Below are positions 18,584-27,710 of a DNA stretch of 64,000 bases, one piece after another. Below the pieces are notes generated by a model. It saw only the letters and a list, made by a program, of their open reading frames with translations. It was not told the origin of the DNA and made no database searches. The stretch lies in the NCBI GenBank assembly GCA_000242815.2, contig AHHB01000028.1:186001-250000 (forward strand), read 5' to 3'. Every line of letters begins with the position of its first letter. The first letter of the stretch is position 1. Source of the DNA: Janthinobacterium lividum PAMC 25724. Lineage in GTDB: Bacteria > Pseudomonadota > Gammaproteobacteria > Burkholderiales > Burkholderiaceae_D. The position numbers and the translations under genes were made by a program.

Positions 18584-18857
18584 GCGTGCCTGACAGGGAT
18601 TGTCCGCTGCGTCATTGATGTTTGGCCAGGGCCTGTCGCTGAGCCAAAAATTTCTGCGCAGCCTGGCGCACATTTGATCCTGATCATCCCCCACCTGCGG
18701 TACTCACGTAGCCTTGGGACTCGCGTTGCAAAGCATCTCTCCACCAATCGGATATGTTTTTTCGCGTTTCGTGGCGTAGCCCGGCCGTCTGCGTAAGCGT
18801 GCGACAGCCGCTGGTGGCGCCGTGTGTCTACCCAATCGCTATTTAGTGAGGAACTTC

Positions 18858-19508
18858 ATGTATTCCTATTCTTTTCGTGTTACCCCTGCCGCCGAAAACC
18901 ACCTGGAAGCGCAACTGGCCTTTTTTAATGGTTTGTCAAAGTCGCTGTTTCAGTTGCTGCAGCACTTCAATGAGCTGAACATACAGCTGGCGCAAGGCTT
19001 GCTTGAACAAAGCACCGCCACCAGCCATAGCCTGCTGACGCTCGAACGCGCTGAAGATGTATTCCAGGTGGCTGCCGTAGCGGGCCAGCCAGCGGCCGAG
19101 CAACTGCGCAAATACCAGCAACAGCTGTCGCGCCTGGCTGCCGATACGCAGCTTGAACTGGCCAATGTGGCAGAGCGGCATGTGAATGAAACGAGCCGTA
19201 CGGCCAAGGCCCTGGCCGAAGAAGTGGCCCGCACGGCTTCAGAAGAAACGGAGAAAAACGCGCGCAAGCAGCAAGAAGCCATGCAGCGCATCGCCGAACC
19301 GTTTCAGGCCTTTCATCAAAATGGTGCCAACCGCGACCAGCAGCGCGGCATGCAAAGCCGTGACGGCCAAAGCCTCCAAAACGTCAACCAGCAGAGTAAC
19401 CAGCAGAGTAACCAGCAGTCGGCCGGCAGCGAAAGCTCGGCCGGCGGCAGCGCTTCGCATGCGGGCTCCACCCAAGGAAAAAGCGGCAGCGCCAGCCGTA
19501 AAGAATAA
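18858..19508 (+). CDS. Phasin-family protein
   Basis: Protein of 216 residues from the ATG at 18858 (GTGAGG upstream). Residues about 15-150 are a long amphipathic, helix-forming region with the phasin pattern (EAQLAFFNGLSKSLFQLLQHFNELNIQLAQ...LEQSTATSHSLL), so it likely coats polyhydroxyalkanoate granules. The C-terminal 60 residues are low complexity, rich in Asn, Gln, Ser and Gly, and include a three-fold NQQS repeat from a 12-bp tandem repeat at 19386-19418. No PHA synthase gene lies in this window. Confidence 0.85.
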   Translation: MYSYSFRVTPAAENHLEAQLAFFNGLSKSLFQLLQHFNELNIQLAQGLLEQSTATSHSLLTLERAEDVFQVAAVAGQPAAEQLRKYQQQLSRLAADTQLELANVAERHVNETSRTAKALAEEVARTASEETEKNARKQQEAMQRIAEPFQAFHQNGANRDQQRGMQSRDGQSLQNVNQQSNQQSNQQSAGSESSAGGSASHAGSTQGKSGSASRKE

Positions 19509-19626
19509 ACGGCTGTCGGCTGACGGCTGAGCGGTCGCTGAACCCGTATCGCGCGGGCCTAGCCTTGCGCTGCGCTGAGTTTAGCTGGTGCAGCGCCGTG
19601 CGGCCGGGCAGAGCGGTCTTTTCAGA

Positions 19627-19656
19627 GCGTCCTTCTTTAAGGGGCGGACGTTTTTT
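19627..19656 (+). terminator. Possible terminator after phasin, overlapping the convergent gene end
   Basis: CGTCC (19628-19632) and GGACG (19646-19650) form a short stem followed by six T residues. It overlaps the last codons of the convergent esterase gene. The stem is short, so confidence is limited. Confidence 0.45.
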
Positions 19657-20656
19657 CGTGGGTGCGCGCCGCGGCCGTCTGCGTGGTGGCGCTTTGCGCC
19701 GTTGCGGCAGGTAAGGGCGTGGCGGGGATTTGCCGCGCGTGCGTGCCCGCGCCCGTGTCAGCTGTCAGCACGCTATCGACCTTGCTGTTGGCGTCGATAA
19801 AGGCGCTCACGGCGTCCAGCGTGGGCGCCAGCATGCGCAAGGGACTGGCCAGGGAGGCGACCAAGGTGGTGTGGCTGACCTTGGCAAAATACGTTTCCGT
19901 CACGGGCCGGTGCAAAGCCCGCAAGGCCTTGGCCAGTCCTGCCGTGTTGCGTTGCGGATTGACCAGTTTATCCTGTCCGGGCAGGGGAGCGATCAGCAGG
20001 GCGGGCGGCGCTTCGGCAGTCACGTGGTAGATGGGCTGCGAAGAGGCGGGCGTGTCCGGGTAAAAGAAAACGGGCTGGGCGGTGGTATTTTCGATCGGCA
20101 GGAAATCATACGGACCGGCCAAGCCTATCCAGCCCTGCAAATCGTGCGGGCGCATGCCGTGGCGCGCCAGCAGGCTGGCATCGAGCGCTACCATCGCTGC
20201 ATTGTAGGCGCCGGCGCTATGGCCCATGACGAACAAGCGGGCGGGGTCGCCGCCATGGCGGCCAGACTCCATCGCGGCCCAGGCCACGGCGCGGGCCGCA
20301 TCCTGCAAGATTTCGGGGTAGTGCGCGTGTGGATATAGCCGGTAGTCGGCGATCACGGCCAGGTAGCCGCGCGCAGCGAGCGCGTGGCCAACGAAGGCAT
20401 AGTCGGCGCGCTCGCCCGTCGTCCAGTTGCCACCATAAAAGAACACCACTACGGGCACGGGGCCGGTGCGCATTTTTGGAGCGTAGACGTCGAGTTTTTG
20501 CCGTGGCAGGGGGCCGTAGGGCAGGCCCAGCGTCACTTGCGAGGCGCTGCCGGACGACAAGGCATTGATGGCACCCAAGGGTGAACAGGCGACCAGGCTG
20601 GCAGCGAGCGGGATGGCCGCCAGCACGCCGAGCATGGTGGTGCGCAGGATCGTCAT
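19637..20656 (-). CDS. Lipoprotein alpha/beta-hydrolase (carboxylesterase/lipase-like)
   Basis: Protein of 339 residues. The N terminus MTILRTTMLGVLAAIPLAAS leads into a lipobox (LVAC, Cys24), which predicts a lipid anchor. The fold is of the esterase type: VVVFFYGGNWTTGER supplies the oxyanion hole, GHSAGAYNA the nucleophile Ser, and KVSHTTLV the likely His. Family members act on small esters. The last 45 residues are Ala/Thr rich and disordered. Convergent with the phasin gene. Confidence 0.85.
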   Translation of the reverse strand: MTILRTTMLGVLAAIPLAASLVACSPLGAINALSSGSASQVTLGLPYGPLPRQKLDVYAPKMRTGPVPVVVFFYGGNWTTGERADYAFVGHALAARGYLAVIADYRLYPHAHYPEILQDAARAVAWAAMESGRHGGDPARLFVMGHSAGAYNAAMVALDASLLARHGMRPHDLQGWIGLAGPYDFLPIENTTAQPVFFYPDTPASSQPIYHVTAEAPPALLIAPLPGQDKLVNPQRNTAGLAKALRALHRPVTETYFAKVSHTTLVASLASPLRMLAPTLDAVSAFIDANSKVDSVLTADTGAGTHARQIPATPLPAATAQSATTQTAAARTHEKTSAP

Positions 20657-20761
20657 GTTGGCTCCTGATGCTTGTGAATGATGCTTGCAGTGTAGGCCAT
20701 GCAGGGCAGGGCAGGCGAGAGGAAGTTGCTGTCTGTCATAGATAACGATTGCATGCGTCGC

Positions 20762-21652
20762 TCAATTCTGCAACAGCCATTTGCGTGCCGTGGCGATGAC
20801 GGCGTCCGACAAGGTGCGCGTCAGGGGCGTCTGGATATCCCAGGCATGCCAGGTCAGTGGCACGTCGAGCGCCTGCCCGGCTGCCACGTCGACCAGCCGG
20901 CCGGCGGCCAGCGCCGTTTCCGCCTGTAGCAGCGGTACCATGCCATAGGCATAGCCTGCTTCGATGAAGCGCACGAAGTCGCGCGCCGAGCCCAGTACAT
21001 GGTGCGGATAGCGGCCCGTGTAGCCGAGGCGGTGCTGCAGATAGCGCTCGTGCAGGGCATCCTTGCTACCAAACGTGATGGCCGGCGCCTGGCTGACAGC
21101 TTCTACCGTAAAACCGTGAGGAAACCATTGCTGCGCGAACGCGGGCGACGCTACGCACAGGTAGCGCATGCCGCCCAGCGGCGTGGCCGTGGTGCCGGCC
21201 ACCAGGTCGTCGGCACTGGTAACACAGGCAAATACGCGGCCTTCGCGCAACTGGCTCAGGGTGTGGTCCTGGTCGTCGAGGCGGATGTCGAGCAGGCAGG
21301 ACGGCGGCGACAGCAGCGGCCCCAGCGCTTCCGGGATCCAGGTGGCCGCGCTGTCGGCGTTGACGGCGATGGCCAGCTCCGGCAATTGCGTGGTGGGGCC
21401 AGGCTGAGCGTCGAGCGCCGCTTCGAGCAGCTTGACTTGGCGGTAGTGGGCGATCAGGCGTTGCCCCGCTTGCGTGGGCAGGGGCGGGTGGCTGCGGATG
21501 ATCAACAGGGTGCCTTCCAGGTTTTCCAGTGTGCGGATGCGCTGCGACACAGCCGGCTGGCTGATCGCCAGCGCTTGCGCGGCCTTTTCAAAACTGCCCA
21601 GGCCGATCACGGCGTCGAGGGCGGCCAATCCACGGTAATCGACGACTCGCAT
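20762..21652 (-). CDS. argP: LysR-family regulator ArgP (IciA)
   Basis: Regulator of 296 residues, the same length class as E. coli ArgP (297). The N-terminal winged helix reads DYRGLAALDAVIGLGSFEKAAQALAISQPAVSQRIRTLE. The effector domain contains the ArgP-like LPELAIAVNADSAATWIPEAL. It is divergent from argO, the classical ArgP target, across a 204-bp AT-rich gap that must hold the controlled promoter. ArgP is known to activate argO in response to arginine and to be antagonised by lysine. Confidence 0.92.
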   Translation of the reverse strand: MRVVDYRGLAALDAVIGLGSFEKAAQALAISQPAVSQRIRTLENLEGTLLIIRSHPPLPTQAGQRLIAHYRQVKLLEAALDAQPGPTTQLPELAIAVNADSAATWIPEALGPLLSPPSCLLDIRLDDQDHTLSQLREGRVFACVTSADDLVAGTTATPLGGMRYLCVASPAFAQQWFPHGFTVEAVSQAPAITFGSKDALHERYLQHRLGYTGRYPHHVLGSARDFVRFIEAGYAYGMVPLLQAETALAAGRLVDVAAGQALDVPLTWHAWDIQTPLTRTLSDAVIATARKWLLQN

Positions 21653-21856
21653 AAGATTCTCTTATATATGTTTAGAATCATTAATTATACTTATATTTAC
21701 TTTTTCTTTACACTGTTGAAATAGGGTAACAACTCCACTCTCCCGCGCGGTCCTCCTGGTTCCGCTACACCCTCTACCTACCTCTGATGACTTTGCCGTT
21801 GCCGGCAGAGCGTGGGCGACCGTGCGCGTGATGGAAAGCAATATAAAGGATGCAAT

Positions 21857-22462
21857 ATGGACAGCGCAATTTTCTTGAAAGGCATGGGGCTCGGAGCGAG
21901 CCTGATCGTGGCCATCGGCACGCAAAACGCATTCTTGCTCAAGCAGGGCTTAAGGCGTCATTACGTGCTCACCTGCATACTCGTGTGCCTGCTGTGCGAC
22001 GCCATCCTGATCACGGCCGGCGTGGCCGGCATGGGTACGTTTATTGCCGACAATCCCAATTTCCTGCTGTGGGCCAAGGCCGGCGGCGCCACCTTCCTGA
22101 TCGCGTATGGCTTGCGTGCTGCCAAGTCGGCCTGGCGTCCCACGGCCATGGCGGTGTCGGCCGCCAAGGCCCCCGAAGGCTATTGGGCCGTGATCGGCGC
22201 GGCACTGGCGTTCAGCCTGCTCAATCCGCACGCCTTCCTCGATACGGTCATCCTGCTTGGCTCGATCGGCGGCCAGCATGAAGGCGTGGGACGCTTTTAC
22301 TTCGCCGGCGGCGCCATCATGGCTTCGGCCCTGTGGTTCTTCCTGCTCGGTTTTGGCGCCCGCTATCTGGCGCCTGTGTTTGCCAAGCCCATGGCTTGGC
22401 GCGTGCTCGACGGCATCATCGCCTTTGTCATGTGGGCCATTGCCGCCTCGCTGTTCCTGTAA
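21857..22462 (+). CDS. argO: Arginine/lysine exporter ArgO (LysE family)
   Basis: Inner-membrane exporter of 201 residues with five or six transmembrane helices. The start at 21857 follows AAAGGA at 21845-21850. The N-terminal block GMGLGASLIVAIGTQNAFLLKQGL is diagnostic of LysE/ArgO proteins, and NPHAFLDTVILLGSIG is the second conserved block. It is divergent from argP, so export of basic amino acids is the expected role. Confidence 0.93.
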   Translation: MDSAIFLKGMGLGASLIVAIGTQNAFLLKQGLRRHYVLTCILVCLLCDAILITAGVAGMGTFIADNPNFLLWAKAGGATFLIAYGLRAAKSAWRPTAMAVSAAKAPEGYWAVIGAALAFSLLNPHAFLDTVILLGSIGGQHEGVGRFYFAGGAIMASALWFFLLGFGARYLAPVFAKPMAWRVLDGIIAFVMWAIAASLFL

Positions 22463-22480
22463 AACATCAGCTGTAAAGCA

Positions 22481-23923
22481 TCAACGTGTCAGGAAGGCCA
22501 GCACGCGGCTGGCCAGTTTGCCATACGGCGGCCACAGCAGTGTCAAAGCGCTGTAGCGCGCCTGGTAAAACACCGGGCGCAGCTTGCTGAAGGTGTGGAA
22601 GCCTTCCACGCCATGATAGTGACCCATGCCCGATTCGCCCACGCCGCCAAAGGGCAGATCGTGCTGGCCCACGTGGTACAGGGCATCGTTGACGGACACG
22701 CCGCCCGACATCACGCGCTCGATCAGGCGCTGCACGGTGTCTGCGTCGTTGCTGAACGGATAGATCGCCAGTGGGCGTGGCCCCGCGTTGATGCTGTCGA
22801 TCACGGTGTCAAGCTGGGTATAGCCGCGCAGCGGCAGGATGGGGCCAAAGATTTCCCTCTGCAGCAGCAGGCTGTCCTCGGGCGCATCGAGCACGATGTG
22901 CGGCGCGATCTTGCGCGTGGCCCGGTCGTAGCTTGGCCCCGGCAACAGCGAAATCACTTGCGCACCGCGGTCGCGCGCGTCGTCCAGCGCCAGCAGCAAG
23001 CGCTCAAAAGCGGCCTCGTCGATGATGGAAGTGTAGTCGGGCGTGTCCAGCCGCGGGTAGCGCTTGGGCATGATGGTGCGCGCGTGCGCGACGAAGGCGG
23101 CGATGCTGGCCTCGGGCAGCCAGGCGTGGTCGACGCTGGTGCAGATTTGCCCTGCGTTCAGATACTTGACGAACAATATGCGCTCGGCTGCCATACGCAA
23201 GTCGACATCGGCGCAGACGATGGCCGGTGCCTTGCCGCCCAGTTCCAGGGTGACCGGGCATAGATTGCGCGCTGCTGCGGCCATGACGGCGCGCCCCGTC
23301 TGGCCGGAGCCGGTAAACAGCAGGTGGTCGAACGGCAGTTGCGAGAAAGCCACGCCCACGCCGCCTGTCTCTTCAAAAAACTGCAATTTTTCCGGCGGAA
23401 AGTAGGCGGGCATCTTGTCGATCAGCAGCCGGCTCAGATGGCGCGAGTTCTCGCTCATCTTGACCATGGCACGGTTGCCGGCGGCAAAGATGTAGGTCAA
23501 CGGCACCAGGCTCAGGTTCACGGGAAAATTCCACGGCACGATGACGCCCACCACCCCCAGTGGCTGGGGCAGCACGCGGTTGCGGGCGCCCAGGAAATTG
23601 CGCCTATCGACGCTGCGGCGCTGCGGCTGCATCCACTTTTTTAAGTGTTTCAGTACATGGGCGATGCCGTCGATGGCGGGAAAGATCTCCGCGAGCAAGG
23701 TTTCGTGCCGCGAGCGGTTGCCATAATCGGCACTGATCGCCTCGCAGAGCGCTTCTTTATGCTCGCCGATGAAGCGCTGCAGGGTTTGCAGGTCGCGCTT
23801 GCGCTCGGCAAGCGTGGGTACGGGGTGGAGCAAGTAGGCGGCACGTTGCAAGGCCAGGGCGGCATCGAGTTCTGCGTGCGCCGGCTTGCTGCTCAAATCC
23901 ATGTTTTTTGCGACATCAGGCAT
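22481..23923 (-). CDS. calB: Coniferyl-aldehyde-type dehydrogenase (ALDH family)
   Basis: NAD(P)-dependent aldehyde dehydrogenase of 480 residues. The ATG at 23923 is preferred because AAGGA lies 5 bp upstream; an in-frame ATG 24 bp earlier lacks one. Conserved parts are WNFPVNLSLVPL (Asn), ELGGKAPAIV (general base Glu) and NAGQICTSVDHAW (catalytic Cys). The C terminus runs PFGGVGESGMGHYHGVEGF, as in CalB-type enzymes. It probably oxidises aromatic or long aliphatic aldehydes. No lignin-related genes are nearby, so the substrate is uncertain. Confidence 0.85.
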   Translation of the reverse strand: MPDVAKNMDLSSKPAHAELDAALALQRAAYLLHPVPTLAERKRDLQTLQRFIGEHKEALCEAISADYGNRSRHETLLAEIFPAIDGIAHVLKHLKKWMQPQRRSVDRRNFLGARNRVLPQPLGVVGVIVPWNFPVNLSLVPLTYIFAAGNRAMVKMSENSRHLSRLLIDKMPAYFPPEKLQFFEETGGVGVAFSQLPFDHLLFTGSGQTGRAVMAAAARNLCPVTLELGGKAPAIVCADVDLRMAAERILFVKYLNAGQICTSVDHAWLPEASIAAFVAHARTIMPKRYPRLDTPDYTSIIDEAAFERLLLALDDARDRGAQVISLLPGPSYDRATRKIAPHIVLDAPEDSLLLQREIFGPILPLRGYTQLDTVIDSINAGPRPLAIYPFSNDADTVQRLIERVMSGGVSVNDALYHVGQHDLPFGGVGESGMGHYHGVEGFHTFSKLRPVFYQARYSALTLLWPPYGKLASRVLAFLTR

Positions 23924-24070
23924 TGTTTTCCTTGGCTGGGCGGGCAAGATGCGCGCCGTTCCAGCACACTATAGTGGAGTATTGACGCAGGCGCTGCCAG
24001 CGTGCCGACAGCGCTGCACGATAAGCCGTAAAATATTGCTCAACTTTACGCTACGTTCCCCAGGAATGCC

Positions 24071-24523
24071 ATGACCTCGACCACGCCAGACTGCCTGCAC
24101 ATCGTTTGCCCCCATTGTGATGCCGTCAACCGCCTGCCGCGCGACCGGCTCAACGCGCAACCGACCTGCGGCAAGTGCCAGAAGGATTTATTCATGGGCC
24201 AGCCCGTGGACCTGGCCAGCGCCCGTTTCCTCAAGCATATCGAGCGCAGCGACATTCCCGTACTGGTCGATTTCTGGGCGCCGTGGTGCGGTCCGTGCCG
24301 CAGCATGGCACCATTCTATGTCCAGGCCGCCAAAACCCTGGAGCCGGCGTTTCGCGTCGTCAAGGTCAATACGCAAGCGTCGCCGGACCTGGGCAGCCGT
24401 TTCAATATCCGCAGCATTCCCACGCTGGCCCTGTTCGTGCGCGGCGTGGAAGTGGCGCGCCAGCCGGGCGCCATCGATGCCCATGCCATCATCGCCTGGG
24501 CCAGGGGCCAGGCGCGTCGCTAG
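24071..24523 (+). CDS. trxC: Thioredoxin 2 (TrxC) with N-terminal zinc ribbon
   Basis: Protein of 150 residues. Two Cys pairs near the N terminus (CPHC and CGKC, residues about 15-18 and 36-39) form the zinc ribbon that distinguishes TrxC from TrxA. The redox site WAPWCGPCRSM and the cis-Pro in IRSIPTLALF complete the thioredoxin fold. A cytoplasmic disulfide reductase, in E. coli part of the oxidative stress response. Confidence 0.95.
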   Translation: MTSTTPDCLHIVCPHCDAVNRLPRDRLNAQPTCGKCQKDLFMGQPVDLASARFLKHIERSDIPVLVDFWAPWCGPCRSMAPFYVQAAKTLEPAFRVVKVNTQASPDLGSRFNIRSIPTLALFVRGVEVARQPGAIDAHAIIAWARGQARR

Positions 24524-24748
24524 GCGCGTGGGGAAACGCGTCAGCTTTCCCGTCTTACATTGACCATGACGCCATGCAGCAGGGCGTCCGATGCACAAAC
24601 CCGGGCAGAAATATCTGGCCATGCGGGGCGACGTGCAGCGCCGCGGGTTTGCGCAAGCTACCCGCATCACTGAGTGTTCGTTCGCTAACAGACGCCTCCC
24701 TGTTCTCTGCGTAGTCTTGCCCCATGATGTATCACACAGGGAGCAGCC

Positions 24749-25063
24749 ATGCAGGGATATAGCGGGCAAGACGTCGGGAAGACGGGCGAACAAGGTAAAC
24801 AAGGTGAAGAAGGTGAACAAGCGCGCCGTGAATTCATTGCCGAACTGTGGCGGCGCTTTGAAACCTTGCAGGAATGGGCAGTCCATCACTGGCCGGATCA
24901 GCAACATCCGCTCAGTTCGGCTGACTTCGTCGAGGCGCGCAAGGAACTGTTAAGTTTGCGTTCGCCGGCCGGGCCGTTGAAGCAGCCGTCGCAGCAGAAT
25001 GAAGCGGAACCGGAGCAGGGCGGCGCGCAATATTTGGACGTTACGCCTGCGCCCTGGCCGTAA
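24749..25063 (+). CDS. Small hypothetical protein
   Basis: Protein of 104 residues with a good GGGAG ribosome site 8 bp before the ATG. The first 25 residues are Gly/Gln/Glu repeats (GEQGKQGEEGEQ). A short structured part follows (REFIAELWRRFETLQEWAVHHWP), then a polar tail. Soluble, no signal peptide, no family recognised. Confidence 0.6.
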   Translation: MQGYSGQDVGKTGEQGKQGEEGEQARREFIAELWRRFETLQEWAVHHWPDQQHPLSSADFVEARKELLSLRSPAGPLKQPSQQNEAEPEQGGAQYLDVTPAPWP

Positions 25064-25076
25064 TCGGACCTGCGCG

Positions 25077-26246
25077 TCAGCGCTTACCCTGCGCAAATAC
25101 CCAGCACAATAGCGCCACCAGCAATCCCGCCATCACGCCATACGCCAGGTTCAGGGCGCTGTCGAACAGCAGCGGCGCCACCAAGCCCGACACCAGCGCG
25201 AACAGCAGCATCTGGATGAACGACTGCATCGACGAGGCCAGGCCGCTGTTGTTGGGGAAGTGGTTCAGGGCCATCAGCGTCATCGGCGGCATGGCAAGGG
25301 ACAGGGCGAACGAATAGAAGAACAGGGGCAGCACGGCCCATGGCACTTCGGCGGCGAAGACAACGTTGTAGCCGATGTTGGCCAGCGCTGCCAGCAGCAT
25401 CAGGATGAAGCCGGCCCAGATCATCTGGCGCTGGCTGATGCGATGGGCGATTTTCGCCGACAGGGCCGAGCCGAACACCATGCCGCCAATTAAGGGAATG
25501 AACAGCCAGGCGAATGCCGTTTCGGGCAAATGCAGGATGTTGATGATGAAGTAGGCGGCCGAGCCGATATACAGGGCGAAGCCGCCAAAGGCGGCGCCGA
25601 TGGCCGTCGACAGCAGCAGGAACTGGCGGTGGCACAGCACTTTCCAGTAATTGACGGCGATGTCGCCCAAGTGGAAGGCATGGCGCTGCTGCTTCGGCAG
25701 GCTTTCCGGCAGCGCGCGCCAGACGACGAGGAACATCAGTACGCCGAAGGCCGTGAGGAACCAGAAGATCGCCCGCCAGCCCAGCGACACTTGCAGCCAG
25801 CCACCCAGCACGGGGGCGATGGCCGGCGCCAGGGCGAATACCATCATGATGTGCGAGAGGATTTTTTGCGCAGCGGCGCCCGAATAGCGGTCTTGCACGA
25901 TGGCGCGGCCGATCACGGAGCCGGCGCCCGCCGACAGGCCCTGCAGCACGCGCCAGGCCAGCAGCCAGCCCAGCGACGGCGCCAGCGCGGCGCCCACGGA
26001 GGCGATCACATACATTACCAGCGAGACGAGAATCACGGGACGGCGGCCGAACGAATCGGACAGGGTGCCGTAGAACAGCATCATGAAGGCGAAGGTGAAC
26101 AGGAAAAAACTCAGGGTTTGCTGCACCAGCAGGGGGCTGGCATTGAAATCGTGCGCGATGGCGGGAAAAGACGGCAGGTAGGTATCAATTGCAAGCGGTC
26201 CGACCATCGCCAGGCCCGCTAAAATCCAGGTTAATAATTTAGTCAT
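25077..26246 (-). CDS. MFS drug-resistance transporter, Bcr/CflA family
   Basis: Membrane protein of 389 residues with about twelve transmembrane helices. Features of the DHA1 Bcr/CflA group are LAIDTYLPSFPAIAHDF in helix 1, GTLSDSFGRRPVIL in the 2-3 loop and GSVIGRAIVQDRYSG before helix 5. It ends 13 bp from the convergent small gene. Likely a proton-coupled exporter of drugs, and in some relatives of sulfonamide, bicyclomycin or cysteine-type compounds. Confidence 0.92.
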   Translation of the reverse strand: MTKLLTWILAGLAMVGPLAIDTYLPSFPAIAHDFNASPLLVQQTLSFFLFTFAFMMLFYGTLSDSFGRRPVILVSLVMYVIASVGAALAPSLGWLLAWRVLQGLSAGAGSVIGRAIVQDRYSGAAAQKILSHIMMVFALAPAIAPVLGGWLQVSLGWRAIFWFLTAFGVLMFLVVWRALPESLPKQQRHAFHLGDIAVNYWKVLCHRQFLLLSTAIGAAFGGFALYIGSAAYFIINILHLPETAFAWLFIPLIGGMVFGSALSAKIAHRISQRQMIWAGFILMLLAALANIGYNVVFAAEVPWAVLPLFFYSFALSLAMPPMTLMALNHFPNNSGLASSMQSFIQMLLFALVSGLVAPLLFDSALNLAYGVMAGLLVALLCWVFAQGKR

Positions 26247-26324
26247 GTTGAAGATTTGTTTTGTTAGCCCATCATTTTACGCTAGTCACTGGAATCGGGT
26301 CAGGCGCGCGCCTTGCTGGTCAAC

Positions 26325-26345
26325 GATATGCGTTTTCCGCATATC
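26325..26345. promoter_or_regulatory. GATATGCG inverted repeat upstream of cysE
   Basis: GATATGCG (26325-26332) and CGCATATC (26338-26345) form a perfect 8-bp dyad with a 5-bp centre, 93 bp before cysE. The same 8-mer occurs twice in the sulfonate gene promoter region at 31259-31337, which suggests a shared regulator site. The identity of the regulator is unknown. Confidence 0.45.
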
Positions 26346-26437
26346 TAAGCGCACAATCCTTCGTTGGCTTCGCCCCTCGCCGCCATTATGCTAGGGCGAC
26401 CCGGCTTGTTGGCCGTTTTTTTTGGAAGTGACACGCC

Positions 26438-27376
26438 ATGCACAGCATTGATCCCGCAGCGCCCGCCGACGACACGCCCCAGTGGAACCTGGGGCCCGTG
26501 ATCCAGGCGCTACGCATCTCGCGCGAAGACAAGCACAAGATCCGCCATAACGGCAGGGTGCGCGAACTGCCGTCGCGCGAAGCGCTCACCAGCATCGTCA
26601 ACGGCTTGTCGGCAGCGCTGTTCCCCACGCATTACGGGCGGCCCAACCTGACGGACGAAAGCATCGACTACTTTGTCGGCGACACACTCAATACCACCCT
26701 GAACCGGCTCAGCGAGCAGGTGCGCCGTGGCCTGTTATTTTCCGGACCGCCCGGCGATGAGGGCGCAGACGCCAGCGACGATGTGGCCCTGTCTCTGCAG
26801 GCGCGCGATATCACGCGCGCCTTTGCCGCCAGCTTGCCCGATATCCGCGCCCTGCTGGTGTCGGACGTGCAAGCCGCCTACGCCGGCGACCCGGCCGCCA
26901 CCTCGGTGGCCGAGATCATGCTGTGCTACCCGGGCACCATCGCCATCTTGTACCACCGCCTGGCGCACCGCCTGCACGCGCTCGGTGCTCCGTTCCTGGC
27001 GCGCCTGATCGCCGACATCGCGCACAGCCTGACGGGCATCGACATTCACCCGGGCGCGCACATCGGCGCGTCTTTCTTCATCGATCACGGCACCGGCGTG
27101 GTGATCGGCGAGACGGCCATTATCGGCCAGCGCGTGCGCCTGTACCAGGCCGTCACCCTGGGCGCCAAGCGTTTTCCTGCCGATGCTTCCGGCGCCCTGA
27201 TCAAGGGTACGCCGCGCCATCCCATCGTCGCAGATGACGTGGTCATTTACGCGGGCGCGACCGTGCTGGGGCGTATTACCATCGGCGCGGGATCGACCAT
27301 CGGGGGCAATGTATGGCTGACGCAGAGCGTGCCAGCGAACAGCAATGTATCGCAGGCGCAGATGCGCAACGATTGA
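26438..27376 (+). CDS. cysE: Serine O-acetyltransferase (CysE/EpsC type)
   Basis: Enzyme of 312 residues making O-acetylserine, the carbon precursor of cysteine. The N-terminal 140 residues form the helical domain (the usual VAEIMLCYPGTIAILYHRLAH block is present). The left-handed beta-helix follows: GIDIHPGAHIGASFFIDHGTGVVIGETA contains the catalytic His and Asp, and hexapeptides continue to residue about 305. This is longer than E. coli CysE (273), as in the EpsC/SrpH subgroup. Its neighbours are sulfur-acquisition genes, so it fits a sulfur-assimilation region. Confidence 0.92.
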   Translation: MHSIDPAAPADDTPQWNLGPVIQALRISREDKHKIRHNGRVRELPSREALTSIVNGLSAALFPTHYGRPNLTDESIDYFVGDTLNTTLNRLSEQVRRGLLFSGPPGDEGADASDDVALSLQARDITRAFAASLPDIRALLVSDVQAAYAGDPAATSVAEIMLCYPGTIAILYHRLAHRLHALGAPFLARLIADIAHSLTGIDIHPGAHIGASFFIDHGTGVVIGETAIIGQRVRLYQAVTLGAKRFPADASGALIKGTPRHPIVADDVVIYAGATVLGRITIGAGSTIGGNVWLTQSVPANSNVSQAQMRND

Positions 27377-27523
27377 AGCGATTCCGAGAAAACGTCGATC
27401 GCGGCGGCGCTGCATCGCTGCGCCTTGGCCTGCCAGCGTACGCTCTGCTGCGCCGTGCAGTGGCTGGCCCGGTACGTTGTTCAGGCACGCTCGCAATACG
27501 CGAGTACGCGTTTTACTGCGGCG

Positions 27524-27703
27524 TCAGCGCTTTTCCTGTTCCAGGCGGGCGTCGAGCCGGGTGTGCGCGGCCGCTACGTAAGCGCGGCACGCCTGCGGCT
27601 CGATAAAGGCATCGCTGCCGCGCGTGGCGCTCGCCTCCAGCCGCTGCCACAGCTGCGACGCTTCCGGATGCGCCGAGATGAGCACGTCGCAGGGCAGTTT
27701 ATC
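27524..27703 (-). pseudogene. C-terminal remnant of a subclass B3 metallo-beta-lactamase
   Basis: About 59 codons plus a stop read DKLPCDVLISAHPEAS and, further on, EPQACRAYVAAAHTRLDARL. This closely follows the ending of B3 enzymes such as L1 (PCDVLLTPHPGAS...LTCKAYADAAEQKFDGQL), including the zinc-ligand His in the HP motif and the late Cys. Homology stops at about 27703, 8 bp from the stop of the upstream monooxygenase gene, and the first 200 or so residues with the HxHxDH motif are gone. It is therefore a truncated relic. Related full-length enzymes exist in Janthinobacterium (THIN-B). Confidence 0.72.
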
Positions 27704-27710
27704 TGCTACG

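Noticed and set aside
21653..21856. Lysine or other riboswitch in the argP-argO gap
   Set aside because: The gap is AT-rich with a promoter-like appearance; I could see no conserved aptamer core.
27377..27523. Extension of the beta-lactamase remnant or another gene after cysE
   Set aside because: The remnant ends with a stop at 27524 and the remaining 147 bp show no coding signal or repeat.
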